Origin: Deferribacteres bacterium
Lineage (GTDB): Bacteria; Chrysiogenota; Deferribacteres; Deferribacterales; Geovibrionaceae
Direction: 5' to 3'
DNA: 64,000 nt
Assembly: GCA_023395255.1 (NCBI GenBank)
Contig: JAEWZN010000011.1
Span: 248,001 to 312,000, forward strand
Part shown: piece by piece, positions 1 to 9,013 of the stretch
Layout: every line of letters starts with the position of its first letter
Position numbering within the stretch: position 1 is the first letter of the stretch
The notes under the pieces: generated by a model
The model's database searches: none
What the model was told of the DNA's origin: nothing
What the model saw: the letters and a program-made list of their open reading frames with translations, nothing else
Position numbers and translations under genes: made by a program

Positions 1-4
1 TTTA

Positions 5-172
5 CTATATTTTCAATGACTGAGTCTTTTTAACTATAGTGACTTTTCCGCCTTCAAACTTCACTTCTACCGATCCGTAGAAGTTACTCTGGAACATCTC
101 TCTCAAGAGTTCCTGAAGCTGATTAAGCTGAGAATTTTCACCCTTTGTTTTCTGCACACTCACTGCAGCCAT
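5..172 (-). CDS. Small YezD-like protein (DUF2292 family)
   Basis: A 55-residue protein preceded by a good ribosome site (GGAGGTG four bases before ATG). The second half, around YGSVEVKFEGGKVTIVKKT, matches what I know of the DUF2292/YezD family, short proteins with a YGS-(V/I)-x-(V/I) strand followed by a basic strand. The family has no firmly established function. It lies 45 bases downstream of the flagellin gene on the same strand with no visible terminator between them, so read-through co-expression is possible. There is no signal peptide or membrane segment. The family call rests on the C-terminal half only. Confidence 0.7.
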   Translation of the reverse strand: MAAVSVQKTKGENSQLNQLQELLREMFQSNFYGSVEVKFEGGKVTIVKKTQSLKI

Positions 173-217
173 AGCACACCTCCATGTTTTAAGAAACTAC
201 ATCCATGTTTTCAATGA

Positions 218-2623
218 CTAACCCTGAAGAAGCTGAAGAGCCATCTGGGGTATCTGGTTAGCCTGTGCAAGCATTGCTGTGCCTGACTGGCTGAGGATCT
301 GATACCTTGTGAATGTCGCCATTTCATCCGCAACGTCAAGGTCGCGTATGCGTGATTCGGCGGCAGTCATGTTCTCTCTTGCCGTATCAAGGTTCGTGAT
401 GGTGTATTCAAGTCTGTTGATCTGCGCACCGATTGTAGCCCTTACAGTAACCACTTTGTTAAGAGCGGCATCTATATCGGGTATAGCTCTCTGCGCAAGC
501 GACTGGGAAACAAGGGTAATATTCTCAATTCCAAGCCCCACTACATCAAGCTGGGGAATGGAAACAGAGAGAGCCTGTCCCTGGTTCGCTCCGATCTGGA
601 GATCGGTGGAGTTATCAACAACATGGAGGAAATGTTCCTTCGCGGCGGCACTGGTGTCGGTCGCAAATTCGATTTTCTGTGTAACGGGGTTCCATACTTC
701 TGTTACGCCGGCACGGGAATCTATAACGATTTCCACTCCGTCGATTATACCGTAAACCCTGTCATCACTGGTTTCATCAACACCTATGAGCTTTCCTGTG
801 TGAGCATCTTTCACTGTCACAGTTGTTGTGTTGTTTTTGGATTCCTGAATCTGAGCGAGAGAAAAAGCGTCTATAAGAGCCTGATCGCCGCTGAAAGCCA
901 GTTCACCCTGCTCGCCCGTGAGAGCGGTCTGGATTATGAATGTACCCTTAACACTTCTGGGGCCGCTGTTTGAGGGCATGGAAACATAATCCACGAGGTG
1001 GCTGTTTACACTGGCGGAATCGGAACCCATTCCGAGTTTAACAATAGCTTCCTCAAGTTTCTTTTCAAGGTCGGCTATTGTATCATCGCCCTGGAGGTAT
1101 ATAGTGGTGCTTTTGCCATTGCCCCACAGGGTAAGTTCCTGCTTGTTGCTGAAAATATTATTGCCGTCGGCATCAGTGAAGACGCTTATGTCTTTCAGCT
1201 TGGTAGTGGTTGTGGCTGCTTCGCCCGCACCTGTGACATCAAGGTCAAAGGCATCCGTCATGGTGCGCCCGTTCGGGGTCGCCTGATCGTTTGAGAGCTC
1301 TTTGAAGTTCAGCGTGATATTACCGAGGTCAAGGTTGCCAGTCTGCGTGTTAAGCTGAGCATAATAAACCTTAACCTGATTATAGTCGGTAATGGTATCG
1401 CCGTTATCGGGAGGCGTAAGCGAGTTTTGGGCTGTGAAGTAGATAGTCGGGCCGTTCTGTTTTGAAGGTCCGCCGGTTATCTGGATGGAGCCTCCGCCTG
1501 AGCCCGCATAGTTGCCGTCTGCCGCGACACCGCCGGAGAGGGAGAAAAGAACCTTATCTCCAGTCTGCACTGAGCCGCTGGCTGAAAGAGTGAAGCTGAA
1601 GTCTATGTCTATGGTGTTGCCGGCTGAGTTCTGGAGACCCGCTGCGGCTGTGTCCACAGTATATGTTGATGATGTGAGCGCCGTGTAGGCTGCGGTTACT
1701 TTGACCCACTGACCCACTGTGCCTGTGAGGGCATCAATGAATCTTACATTAAGGGTTACACTCGCTGTATCACCCGCTTCTGCGCCGGAGGTGAATTCAA
1801 CTTCGATATAACCGCTTCTGCCGCCTGTAGAGGCTGCCGTTACGTTGCTCACAAGGAAGGAAGAGCCGGGTTGTCCGTAGTATGCCAGAGTCTGGACTGT
1901 GCTTGATGATGTTGCTACAACTCCGTTGCCGCTGATTACAACACTGAAGTACGCAGTGCCTGTAGTGGGCATAGTTTCGGGATCGCTGACAAAAGATACG
2001 TTTGTCAGGTTTCCGCCGGATGCGCCTGAGGTTACTATTTCAGCGCCGATTATCCCGTCTTTCAGGGTCATAATATCGGTTTTGAAAACCTGGTTCTGTC
2101 CGGCCTGAGTGTTAAGCTCGATTTTGTAGTTCCCTTCGGCTACGTTGTCTCTGATGATAGCTTTGATCTTGTCGCTGCTTGAGGACCAGAGAGCGGTTCC
2201 GTCACCGTTGAGAAGTTTCTTGGTGTTGAATTCGGTTGATGTGGAGATCCTGTCGATCTCGTCTTTAAGCTGATCAACCTCTTTCTGGATTTCAATCCTG
2301 TCGTTTGAAGTGTAAGTGCCGTTCGCGGCCTGAACAGCGAGTTCTCTCATACGCTGAAGCATGGAGCTTACTTCGCCGAGGGCGCCTTCTGCGGTCTGGA
2401 GCATTGATATACCGTCCTGAGCGTTCATTGACGCTCTTTTGAGACCGGTAATCTGTCCTCTGAGTTTTTCGGATATCGCCAGGCCGGAAGCATCGTCCGC
2501 TGCGTGGTTGATTCGCAGACCTGATGAGAGTCTCTCAAGAGACTTACTGAGTTGGTTCTGAGTTTGTCCGAGGTATCTCTGCGTATTCAGAGACATCACG
2601 TTCTGATAAATTGTGAGTGCCAT
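218..2623 (-). CDS. fliC: Flagellin with very large central insertion
   Basis: The flagellar filament subunit, exported by the flagellar type III apparatus. Residues 1-140 ([19 protein letters not shown], then [20 protein letters not shown]) form the conserved N-terminal D0/D1 coil. Residues 693-801 form the C-terminal partner, ending in QMALQLLQG. Between them lie roughly 520 residues rich in Thr, Ser, Gly and Val, so the protein has 801 residues against a usual 270-500. I place the start at the ATG at 2623, because AAGGAGG lies just upstream and the protein then begins MALTIYQN as flagellins do. An upstream in-frame start at 2680 would sit in the promoter region. A sigma-28-like promoter lies about 60 bases upstream. 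Confidence 0.95.
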   Translation of the reverse strand: MALTIYQNVMSLNTQRYLGQTQNQLSKSLERLSSGLRINHAADDASGLAISEKLRGQITGLKRASMNAQDGISMLQTAEGALGEVSSMLQRMRELAVQAANGTYTSNDRIEIQKEVDQLKDEIDRISTSTEFNTKKLLNGDGTALWSSSSDKIKAIIRDNVAEGNYKIELNTQAGQNQVFKTDIMTLKDGIIGAEIVTSGASGGNLTNVSFVSDPETMPTTGTAYFSVVISGNGVVATSSSTVQTLAYYGQPGSSFLVSNVTAASTGGRSGYIEVEFTSGAEAGDTASVTLNVRFIDALTGTVGQWVKVTAAYTALTSSTYTVDTAAAGLQNSAGNTIDIDFSFTLSASGSVQTGDKVLFSLSGGVAADGNYAGSGGGSIQITGGPSKQNGPTIYFTAQNSLTPPDNGDTITDYNQVKVYYAQLNTQTGNLDLGNITLNFKELSNDQATPNGRTMTDAFDLDVTGAGEAATTTTKLKDISVFTDADGNNIFSNKQELTLWGNGKSTTIYLQGDDTIADLEKKLEEAIVKLGMGSDSASVNSHLVDYVSMPSNSGPRSVKGTFIIQTALTGEQGELAFSGDQALIDAFSLAQIQESKNNTTTVTVKDAHTGKLIGVDETSDDRVYGIIDGVEIVIDSRAGVTEVWNPVTQKIEFATDTSAAAKEHFLHVVDNSTDLQIGANQGQALSVSIPQLDVVGLGIENITLVSQSLAQRAIPDIDAALNKVVTVRATIGAQINRLEYTITNLDTARENMTAAESRIRDLDVADEMATFTRYQILSQSGTAMLAQANQIPQMALQLLQG

Positions 2624-2680
2624 GTCATCCTCCTTGATTCTTTCAATAGAGGCATCTCGCGCTTCCTTGCGCATATTCAC

Positions 2681-2707
2681 AATCGTACAGAGTTGATCAG
2701 ATCTTTA
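2681..2707 (-). promoter_or_regulatory. Sigma-28 (FliA)-like promoter of the flagellin gene
   Basis: On the minus strand TAAAGATC is followed after 12 bases by TACGATTG. The sigma-28 consensus is TAAAGTTT, 11 bases, GCCGATAA. The spacing is one base longer, but the TAAAG and CGAT cores are intact, and the position fits a leader of about 50 bases before the GGAGG of the flagellin gene. This supports late-class flagellar control. The call is a match by eye. Confidence 0.55.
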
Positions 2708-2771
2708 GAAAAAAAACTAATAAAAAATAATATTTTTTGTAACTGACTGAACCGCAATCGTTTTTTTATAC

Positions 2772-2802
2772 AAAAAAAGGCGAAGGAAAACCCCCGCCCT
2801 TT
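2772..2802 (-). terminator. Probable rho-independent terminator after rseP
   Basis: On the minus strand, GGCG and CGCC arms enclose a GGGG-TTTT-CC core and run into seven T residues. It lies about 30 bases past the rseP stop and would close the lepA-to-rseP operon. The stem is short and imperfect. Confidence 0.5.
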
Positions 2803-2830
2803 AAAATATATTTACCGCTCTGCGGTTCTG

Positions 2831-3901
2831 TCAGCTTTTTATTATGCGGACTATGTCATTATAGAAGGCGAAGAACATCAGCCCGAATATCAGCATCATC
2901 CCCGCCATATTGGCATATTCCCTGATTTTTATGCTCACGGGTCTTCTGGTGACAGCCTCAACTGCGTAGAAAAGAAGATGGCCTCCGTCCAGCACAGGTA
3001 TAGGCAGCAGGTTCAGTATGGCAAGGTTGACGCTTATGGCGGCCATAAGCCCCAGAAGCATAAGCACCCCTTCATCCGCTGACGTTTTTGCCATCTGGAG
3101 GATCATAATAGGCCCTCCTATGGAATCAGCCGGAACGGATTTCTGGAATATCTTAACAACACCTGTGACAATCAGCCCTGTGACTTCCGCTGTTTTCTCC
3201 ACACCCATCTTAAGTGAGGGGAAGAAGCCGTAGTTGACCCTTATATAATCGCCGGATACCCTGACACCGACCAGCCCGACCTTCACATCTTCACCGAAAA
3301 CATTTTTCTGCATGCTCTCTTTCGGGGTAACGACGATTTCCATACGCTCCCCGTTCCTCTGGATTTCGAAAACTATCTTCCTTCCGGGACGCTCCACAAC
3401 GTAAGAGCTCATTTCATCCCAGAAAACCACAGGGTTTCCGTCCACTGAGACAACCTTGTCCCCTTCCAGCAGCCCGGCCTCAGCCGCGGGCATATCAGGC
3501 ATTATTTCGCCTATAACAGCGGTGGAGCGGGGAACACCCGCCATAAAGATCAGCGCATAAACCACGGCAGCCAGAAGAAAGTTGGCAAGGGGCCCGGCAA
3601 AAACAATCAGAGCACGTGCATAAAGCGGCTTGTTGTTAAACGCCCTCTCCTTCATTTCAGGTGCGCCTTCCGTGTCGCCTTCTGAATTATAGTCCGGCCC
3701 GTCGCCGTACATTTTAACGTAACCGCCCAGCGGGATAGCCGAAAGCATGTATTCGGTCTCGCCCCTTTTCCATGAGAAAAGCTTGGGGCCGAAACCTATG
3801 GAAAACTTCTCAACATATACCTTAAAGTATTTTGCAACCAGAAAGTGGCCAAGCTCATGAAAGAATATGAGCAGTCCCAGAAGTATTATAGCCTGAATCA
3901 T
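2831..3901 (-). CDS. rseP: RIP metalloprotease RseP (site-2 protease)
   Basis: An inner-membrane zinc protease of family M50 that cuts transmembrane anchors such as anti-sigma factors and remnant signal peptides. The zinc motif HELGH is at residues 15-19 in the first membrane helix, and the third ligand is in LDGGH near residue 305. A single PDZ domain occupies about residues 120-195; at 356 residues it is shorter than the two-PDZ E. coli enzyme (about 450). The ribosome site CGGAGA overlaps the dxr stop codon. It is the last gene of the conserved pyrH-frr-uppS-cdsA-dxr-rseP series. Confidence 0.95.
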   Translation of the reverse strand: MIQAIILLGLLIFFHELGHFLVAKYFKVYVEKFSIGFGPKLFSWKRGETEYMLSAIPLGGYVKMYGDGPDYNSEGDTEGAPEMKERAFNNKPLYARALIVFAGPLANFLLAAVVYALIFMAGVPRSTAVIGEIMPDMPAAEAGLLEGDKVVSVDGNPVVFWDEMSSYVVERPGRKIVFEIQRNGERMEIVVTPKESMQKNVFGEDVKVGLVGVRVSGDYIRVNYGFFPSLKMGVEKTAEVTGLIVTGVVKIFQKSVPADSIGGPIMILQMAKTSADEGVLMLLGLMAAISVNLAILNLLPIPVLDGGHLLFYAVEAVTRRPVSIKIREYANMAGMMLIFGLMFFAFYNDIVRIIKS

Positions 3902-3908
3902 TTCGCAA

Positions 3909-5012
3909 TTATCTCCGAGCCGTTATTAAATCACTGCACCTGCGTCTGGCGGCTCCGTCCAGATCCAGTATTTCATCCATTCCTTCCGCTGTGCATTCGC
4001 CGAAGGAGTCCAGCACATTTTCTATCACCGGAGCTATATCTATGAAACTGATTGATTTGCGCAGAAAATGTTCAACGGCAATTTCATTTGCCGCATTCAT
4101 TACAATCATAGGACCGTTCATATCCTCTTTCAATACCTGAAACGCAATTCTGAGACATCCGTATTTATTAAGATCCGGCTTGAAGAAATCGAGCCGGGAT
4201 ATTTCACACAGATCAAGCTGTCTGACACCGCTCTCTATCCTCTCCGGCAGACCCAGAGCAAAGGAGATGGGGGTGCGCATATCCGGATAGCCCATCTGCG
4301 CCAGCATACTGCCGTCGGTGTAGCTCACTGCGGAGTGGACAATGCTCTGAGGGTGTATCACCACATCCAGCCTGTCCGGCTCTATATCAAAAAGGTAGCG
4401 GGCTTCGATAAGCTCAAGCCCTTTGTTCATCATTGTCGCGGAATCCACAGTGATCTTGCTGCCCATGCTCCAGTTGGGGTGTCTGAGCGCTTCCTCAACC
4501 CCCATAAACTCAAGGGCATCATTGGGAGTCTTGCGGAAAGCACCGCCGGAAGCAGTAAGAATAATCTTTGCCACATGCTCCTTCTTCTGCCCCATGAGGC
4601 ACTGGTAAATGGCTGAATGCTCGCTGTCCACGGGGATGACCCTTGCACCGCTTTTTTTGGCAGCGTTCAGAATCAGTCTGCCCGCGGCGACTATGGACTC
4701 TTTATTTGCGAGGGCTATATCAGTCCCCTTCTTCACTGTTTCATATGCTGGCAATATCCCCGCAGCGCCCACAGCGGCGATGAGAACAAGATCCGCCTCC
4801 GTTTCGTTCAGCATAGCGACAAGCCCTTCGCTGTTTCCCTGTGTGAGGCATGATTTCTTAGCCCCGAATTCAGCACACTGGGAATCAAGAAGCTCTTTGT
4901 TGGAGTTTGCCGAAAGCAGAACCACATCAAAAAGCTCCCTGTTGCGGCGGACAACATCCAGAGTCTGTCTGCCAACAGACCCTGTGGAACCTATTACCGC
5001 AATCCTTTTCAC
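3909..5012 (-). CDS. dxr: 1-deoxy-D-xylulose 5-phosphate reductoisomerase
   Basis: Converts DXP to MEP with NADPH, the first committed step of the non-mevalonate isoprenoid pathway. The nucleotide-binding loop GSTGSVGRQTLDVV is at residues 8-21. VDSEHSAIYQCL and the later HPNWSMGSKITVDSATMMNK are the metal and substrate motifs of the family. The length (367) is slightly below the usual 380-400. It is one base from cdsA and seven from rseP. Together with uppS here and ispE at 38-39 kb it shows that the cell makes isoprenoids, including undecaprenyl phosphate, by the MEP route. Confidence 0.96.
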   Translation of the reverse strand: MKRIAVIGSTGSVGRQTLDVVRRNRELFDVVLLSANSNKELLDSQCAEFGAKKSCLTQGNSEGLVAMLNETEADLVLIAAVGAAGILPAYETVKKGTDIALANKESIVAAGRLILNAAKKSGARVIPVDSEHSAIYQCLMGQKKEHVAKIILTASGGAFRKTPNDALEFMGVEEALRHPNWSMGSKITVDSATMMNKGLELIEARYLFDIEPDRLDVVIHPQSIVHSAVSYTDGSMLAQMGYPDMRTPISFALGLPERIESGVRQLDLCEISRLDFFKPDLNKYGCLRIAFQVLKEDMNGPMIVMNAANEIAVEHFLRKSISFIDIAPVIENVLDSFGECTAEGMDEILDLDGAARRRCSDLITARR

Positions 5013-5013
5013 A

Positions 5014-5808
5014 CTACACCGCCAGTATCACATAAAAATAAAGGATCGGGGCTGCGAAAGCTATGGAATCCGTCCTGTCCAGTATTCCGCCGTGACCGGG
5101 GAAAACAGTGCCGCTGTCTTTGATTCCGCTTTTGCGTTTGAACATGGACTCCACCAGGTCACCAACCACACCGGCCCCTGTGAGGAGAACCGAGGATACC
5201 AGCACATGGATAAAAGGAACTTCCATAAAGAAGCGGGTGTAAAGAAACGCACCGGCTATGCCCCCGGCAAATCCCCCGGCAAGCCCTTCCATGCTTTTTT
5301 TGGGGCTGATCAGTTCGTACATCTTCCTTTTGCCGAACATAACGCCGACAAAGTAGGCGAAGGAATCACTGAACCAGATTATTGCACAGAGATAAAAAAG
5401 CCAGTGGAAATCTATTTCCCTGAGAGGGATGAAGAAAGACATAAAAAACGGATAATACATTATTGCGATCATGGAGACTGAAAGGTGCTCGTATGTGTCG
5501 TCAAGGGGAGCCCTGCCGAACAGCTTGATAACGAACACCATGGCAGAGGCGAGGTAAAGCCCGAAGAGCGCGCCTGATGTCTCGCCGAGGAAGAACCCCG
5601 CGGGGATAAACACCGCTCCGGTCATCACAGGAAAGGCGAGAAGCGGCTTTCCGTCTGCCGTGAGCAGCTTGTAGAACTCCCATGTTCCGCCCATAATAAG
5701 CAGAAGGAGTATGAAAAAAAACATTATATCATTAAGCCATATTATGCCCGCTATCACAGGGGGCATAACGGCAAGTGCCGTTAAAATACGAGTCAGCCTG
5801 TTACTCAC
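5014..5808 (-). CDS. cdsA: Phosphatidate cytidylyltransferase
   Basis: A multi-pass membrane enzyme that makes CDP-diacylglycerol from phosphatidic acid and CTP, the branch point of phospholipid synthesis. The C-terminal signature is complete: SPKKSMEGLAGGFAGG, then VGDLVESMFKRKSGIKDSG and PGHGGILDRTDS. There are seven or eight hydrophobic segments. The normal length is about 265-285 residues; this one has 264. It is separated from uppS by 120 bases that hold the first copy of the three-hairpin repeat, an unusually wide gap for this otherwise packed operon. Confidence 0.95.
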   Translation of the reverse strand: MSNRLTRILTALAVMPPVIAGIIWLNDIMFFFILLLLIMGGTWEFYKLLTADGKPLLAFPVMTGAVFIPAGFFLGETSGALFGLYLASAMVFVIKLFGRAPLDDTYEHLSVSMIAIMYYPFFMSFFIPLREIDFHWLFYLCAIIWFSDSFAYFVGVMFGKRKMYELISPKKSMEGLAGGFAGGIAGAFLYTRFFMEVPFIHVLVSSVLLTGAGVVGDLVESMFKRKSGIKDSGTVFPGHGGILDRTDSIAFAAPILYFYVILAV

Positions 5809-5844
5809 TAAAACCTGCCTTTGTTTAAAAAATAAAACCTGATA

Positions 5845-5929
5845 GCGTTAATCAGTATATCCAGTAGGATTAACGCACACGCCCGCGGGCGGATAAACCG
5901 CCCTTCGCTGCGTACGGCACGGAAGCCGT
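5845..5929 (+). repeat. Three-hairpin interspersed repeat, copy 1
   Basis: Hairpin 1 pairs GCGTTAATC (5845-5853) with GATTAACGC (5868-5876). Hairpin 2 pairs GGGCGG (5887-5892) with CCGCCC (5898-5903) around an ATAAA loop. The linker TTCGCTGCGTACGG follows, and hairpin 3 pairs ACGGC (5914-5918) with GCCGT (5925-5929). The last arm touches the uppS stop codon at 5929-5931. Linkers and loop 2 match the copies at 28.6 and 36.6 kb, while stems 1 and 3 differ in sequence yet still pair. No function is known to me. Confidence 0.75.
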
Positions 5930-6651
5930 TAAATATCTACCTGATCGTCAGTTTTGCCGAAACGGCGGGTACGTCCGGCGAAGTCCTCTATGGCTTCGTC
6001 TATGTCCTCTTCCGTGATGTCCGGCCAGAGCTTGCCTGTGAAGTACAGCTCGCTGTAGGCTATGCGCCAGAGCATAAAGTTGCTTATGCGCAGTTCGCCG
6101 CTGGTGCGGATCAGCAGATCCACATCGGGTATTTCCGGATGATACATAAACTGGAGGAAGTTATCCTCGTTTATGTCATCCGGCCTGAGCTTTCCTGCCG
6201 CTGCAAGTCTGGCTATCTGCCGTGCAGCATCTGCTATCTCAGCCCTGCCGCCGTAACTGAGGGCAAGGTTCAGTGTCATGCCTGTATTAGCCGCAGATCT
6301 GTCCGCGGCATTCATAAGCTTGTTCCGGGTTCCTTCGGGTATCATCTCCATGTTCCCTGTTACGGTGAAACGGATATTCTCCCTGAGTATGGTATTGAGC
6401 TCTTTTTCGATATATTCATCAAGAAGGCGCATAAGAAAGCTGACCTCATCGCCGGGGCGCTGCCAGTTTTCCATGCTGAAGGCAAACAGGGAGAGGTATT
6501 TTATACCGAGTTTTGAGGCGTGGCGCACTACCTTGTTGACAACATCCACCCCTTTTTTATGCCCCATTATGCGGGGCATTTTCCGCTGCTTGGCCCATCT
6601 GCCGTTTCCGTCCATGATTATCGCAAGATGAACGGGCAGTATGTCGGGCAT
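5929..6651 (-). CDS. uppS: Isoprenyl transferase (undecaprenyl diphosphate synthase)
   Basis: Adds cis isoprene units to farnesyl diphosphate to make the C55 lipid carrier for peptidoglycan and other surface glycans. HLAIIMDGNGRWAKQR (residues 8-23) holds the catalytic Asp. The C-terminal DLLIRTSGELRISNFMLW and AYSELYFT signatures are present. At 240 residues the length is typical. The start codon shares a base with the frr stop (TGATG), and GGAGATCTG provides the ribosome site. The gene lies between frr and cdsA in the standard order. Confidence 0.96.
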   Translation of the reverse strand: MPDILPVHLAIIMDGNGRWAKQRKMPRIMGHKKGVDVVNKVVRHASKLGIKYLSLFAFSMENWQRPGDEVSFLMRLLDEYIEKELNTILRENIRFTVTGNMEMIPEGTRNKLMNAADRSAANTGMTLNLALSYGGRAEIADAARQIARLAAAGKLRPDDINEDNFLQFMYHPEIPDVDLLIRTSGELRISNFMLWRIAYSELYFTGKLWPDITEEDIDEAIEDFAGRTRRFGKTDDQVDI

Positions 6652-7208
6652 CAGATCTCCATTATCTCTTTTTCTTTGTGTTCAAGAGCGGCATCAATTT
6701 TCTTAACGAAATCGTTTGTGATTTCCTGAACCTTATCCTGCCCTTTTTTGCAGTCGTCCTCGGAGATTGCTTTATCTTTTTCCAGCTTTTTCAGTTCGTC
6801 ATTGGCATCGCGGCGGATGTTGCGCACTGCAACCTTGGTGTCCTCCCCCATTTTTTTGACCAGCTTTACAAATTCCTTTCTGCGTTCTTCCGTAAGCTGG
6901 GGGATGGGGATGCGCACTACCTTACCGTCGTTCTGGGGGTTGTAGCCGAGGTTGCTGGCCATAATCGCTTTCTCTATAGCAGGGATAAGGCTTGCGTCCC
7001 AAGGCTGGATGAGGATAAGTCTGGGTTCGGGCGCACTTAAGGTAGCTACACCGCTTAAGGGTGTGGGTGTTCCGTAGTAGTCAACCTTTACGTTGTCAAA
7101 AACGGAAACGGAGGCCCTGCCTGTTCTCACCGCCTTAAACTCATCCTTAAGATGGTTAAGAGCCTTCTCCATTTTAGATGATGCTTCGTTAAGCGCTTTG
7201 TTAAGCAT
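6651..7208 (-). CDS. frr: Ribosome recycling factor
   Basis: Splits post-termination ribosomes together with EF-G. The whole protein matches the family: [20 protein letters not shown], then [20 protein letters not shown] and the C-terminal helical bundle. I start at the ATG at 7208, giving the canonical 185 residues, with GGAGGT five bases upstream. An in-frame TTG at 7214 is possible but abuts the ribosome site. It overlaps the pyrH stop by eight bases, which implies translational coupling. Confidence 0.97.
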   Translation of the reverse strand: MLNKALNEASSKMEKALNHLKDEFKAVRTGRASVSVFDNVKVDYYGTPTPLSGVATLSAPEPRLILIQPWDASLIPAIEKAIMASNLGYNPQNDGKVVRIPIPQLTEERRKEFVKLVKKMGEDTKVAVRNIRRDANDELKKLEKDKAISEDDCKKGQDKVQEITNDFVKKIDAALEHKEKEIMEI

Positions 7209-7923
7209 TATCAACCTCCACTATTGTTCCTATCTTTTCGCCTGTTATTATCTTTTTCATGTTTCCTTTGCCGTATATGTCAAAAACTATTATGGGCATA
7301 GCGTTATCCATGCACATGGAAATAGCTGTGGAATCCATTACCTTGAGCCCTTCGTTGAGCACCTGAAGGTAGTTTATGCTTTCGTATTTCACAGCGCACG
7401 GGTTTTTCTTCGGGTCGCTGTCATATATGCCGTCAACCTTGGTGGCCTTAAGCACGACTTCCGCATTGATCTCCGAAGAGCGCAGGGTTGCCGCCGTATC
7501 AGTCGTGAAATACGGGTTGCCGGTTCCCGCAGCGAAAATCACCACTCTGTCTTTTTCCAGATGGCGCATAGCTCTGCGGCGGATGAAGGGTTCGGCTATC
7601 TGTCTCATTTCTATTGAGGTCTGCACACGGGTTGCGCAGCCGTGGTTTTCAAGGGCATCCTGCAATGCAAGGGCATTGATCACCGTGGCGAGCATTCCCA
7701 TATAGTCGGCAGTGACTCTGTCCATTGATTTTGAAGCCTCTGAAACGCCTCTGAAAATGTTGCCGCCGCCGACAACTATGCCTACCTTTACACCGAGTTC
7801 CTGAACCTCTTTTACCTCACGGGCGATAAAATTCACCGTATCGACATCTATTCCGTATTCGCCTTCGCCCATGAGGGCTTCGCCGCTCAGTTTAAGCAGC
7901 ACCCGTTTGTATTTAAGCTCCAT
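7201..7923 (-). CDS. pyrH: UMP kinase
   Basis: A hexameric uridylate kinase of the amino-acid kinase fold that phosphorylates UMP to [17 protein letters not shown] opens the protein, [10 protein letters not shown] forms the nucleotide loop, [20 protein letters not shown] is diagnostic, and [15 protein letters not shown] closes the nucleotide site. The length of 240 is typical. Its start shares one base with the stop of the small membrane protein upstream, and its end overlaps frr. tsf and rpsB, the usual upstream neighbours, are not in the window. Confidence 0.97.
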   Translation of the reverse strand: MELKYKRVLLKLSGEALMGEGEYGIDVDTVNFIAREVKEVQELGVKVGIVVGGGNIFRGVSEASKSMDRVTADYMGMLATVINALALQDALENHGCATRVQTSIEMRQIAEPFIRRRAMRHLEKDRVVIFAAGTGNPYFTTDTAATLRSSEINAEVVLKATKVDGIYDSDPKKNPCAVKYESINYLQVLNEGLKVMDSTAISMCMDNAMPIIVFDIYGKGNMKKIITGEKIGTIVEVDNA

Positions 7924-8246
7924 TATTCAGCCTCGATATTTTTATAGCCTTCTACAGTATATGTAAACCTAAGTGTTTTAAACGGAAGCTCCGCCTCAGC
8001 CTCATAGGTTACGGAATACTTGCGCTTATCAACATATTCTTCAATGATGACATCATCCTGAGTGATAGGTATGCCTGCGTCCTCGGCAGCTTTTAAAATG
8101 TTTACCGGAATATTCCCCGGCTGTGAGGAATCCACGGCGTTTTTAAACGCGTTTTCAAACATTTTATATTTGACCCAGGGCAAGGCCGCCGCTGCTCCCA
8201 CGTAAAGCACGATGATAAAAATAATAACCCTTATAAAAGTTCCCAT
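7923..8246 (-). CDS. Small single-pass membrane protein of unknown function
   Basis: A protein of 107 residues with one N-terminal hydrophobic helix (about residues 5-24), then a mostly polar domain with a [21 protein letters not shown] stretch that looks like beta strands. The ribosome site is GGCGGTGAAAGT before ATG. It is wedged between lepB and pyrH with a one-base overlap to pyrH, so it is surely co-transcribed. The layout of a helix followed by a small extracytoplasmic domain resembles DUF4845-type proteins often found beside lepB, but I could not confirm that family. Confidence 0.75.
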   Translation of the reverse strand: MGTFIRVIIFIIVLYVGAAAALPWVKYKMFENAFKNAVDSSQPGNIPVNILKAAEDAGIPITQDDVIIEEYVDKRKYSVTYEAEAELPFKTLRFTYTVEGYKNIEAE

Positions 8247-8337
8247 ACTTTCACCGCCTCATGCGCATTTCGGGCGTAAAGTACCGCTGTGCGGGCGCTT
8301 TCCATCCTAATGATTATTGCATGAAACATACTCAAAT

Positions 8338-9012
8338 TCAATGAATGAGTTTAAAGACCCTGTCGAAGCGGTCATACTTGGGGTTGAGAAATCTCAGCGC
8401 CTTTAGAGGCATTTTAGACCAAGGGGAACCGTACTCCGGAGTTTCGAGGGACCAGTAGATCAAAAGCGCCTTGCCCTTGATCATATCCTTCGATATAAAG
8501 CCCCAGAAGCGGCCGTCATAACTGGCATCCCTGTTGTCACCCATCATGAAGTATTTGCCTTCGGGCACTGTAAATTCATCTATATTGTCCCTGCTGGTGA
8601 GCTCGGAGGGGAAGTAGGCATCGTCCTTAATCTGCTTGTAGTCCTCGTTATAGGGTTCACCGTTAATGAACACCTGTTTGTCCCTGATCGTCACTCTGTC
8701 ACCGGGGACACCTATAACCCTTTTTATGAAGCTTTTTGCAGGTTCAAGGGGGTACTCGAAAACCATGACATCCCCTCTTTCGGGATCGCCGAACTTATAG
8801 GCTAGCCTGTTCACTATTATGTAGTCGCCTATGAGAAGAGTGTCCAGCATTGAGCCTGACGGGATTGTATATGTCTGTATAAGAAAAGTTTTTATGAACA
8901 GAGCAATGACCACCGCCACAACAAGGGAGTCAAAAAAACCGTCCTTTTTCTTCTTAGGTTTTTCTTCTTCGGTAGTTTCCGGCGCGTTTTTTATTTCTTC
9001 TTTTTCTGCCAT
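8338..9012 (-). CDS. lepB: Signal peptidase I
   Basis: Removes signal peptides from exported proteins at the outer face of the inner membrane. A lysine-rich cytoplasmic tail precedes a membrane helix (about 28-46). PSGSM places the nucleophile at Ser54, and FIKRVIGVPGD places the general base at Lys97. GDNRDASYDGRFWG is the family's third box. The length of 224 is normal. It sits one base after lepA, the widely conserved lepA-lepB pair. Clients in this window include the gspD, rlpA-type and SH3-type exported proteins, although lipoproteins would use LspA. Confidence 0.96.
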   Translation of the reverse strand: MAEKEEIKNAPETTEEEKPKKKKDGFFDSLVVAVVIALFIKTFLIQTYTIPSGSMLDTLLIGDYIIVNRLAYKFGDPERGDVMVFEYPLEPAKSFIKRVIGVPGDRVTIRDKQVFINGEPYNEDYKQIKDDAYFPSELTSRDNIDEFTVPEGKYFMMGDNRDASYDGRFWGFISKDMIKGKALLIYWSLETPEYGSPWSKMPLKALRFLNPKYDRFDRVFKLIH

Positions 9013-9013
9013 C

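Noticed and set aside
4609..5481. Open frame of about 290 codons on the plus strand
   Set aside because: Antisense to dxr and cdsA, both well supported; no ribosome site and no protein features.
8255..8310. A fourth, decayed three-hairpin element in the lepB gap
   Set aside because: CGGGCG-TAAA-CCGC followed by TGTGCGG recalls hairpin 2 and its linker, but hairpins 1 and 3 are missing and the pairing is poor.
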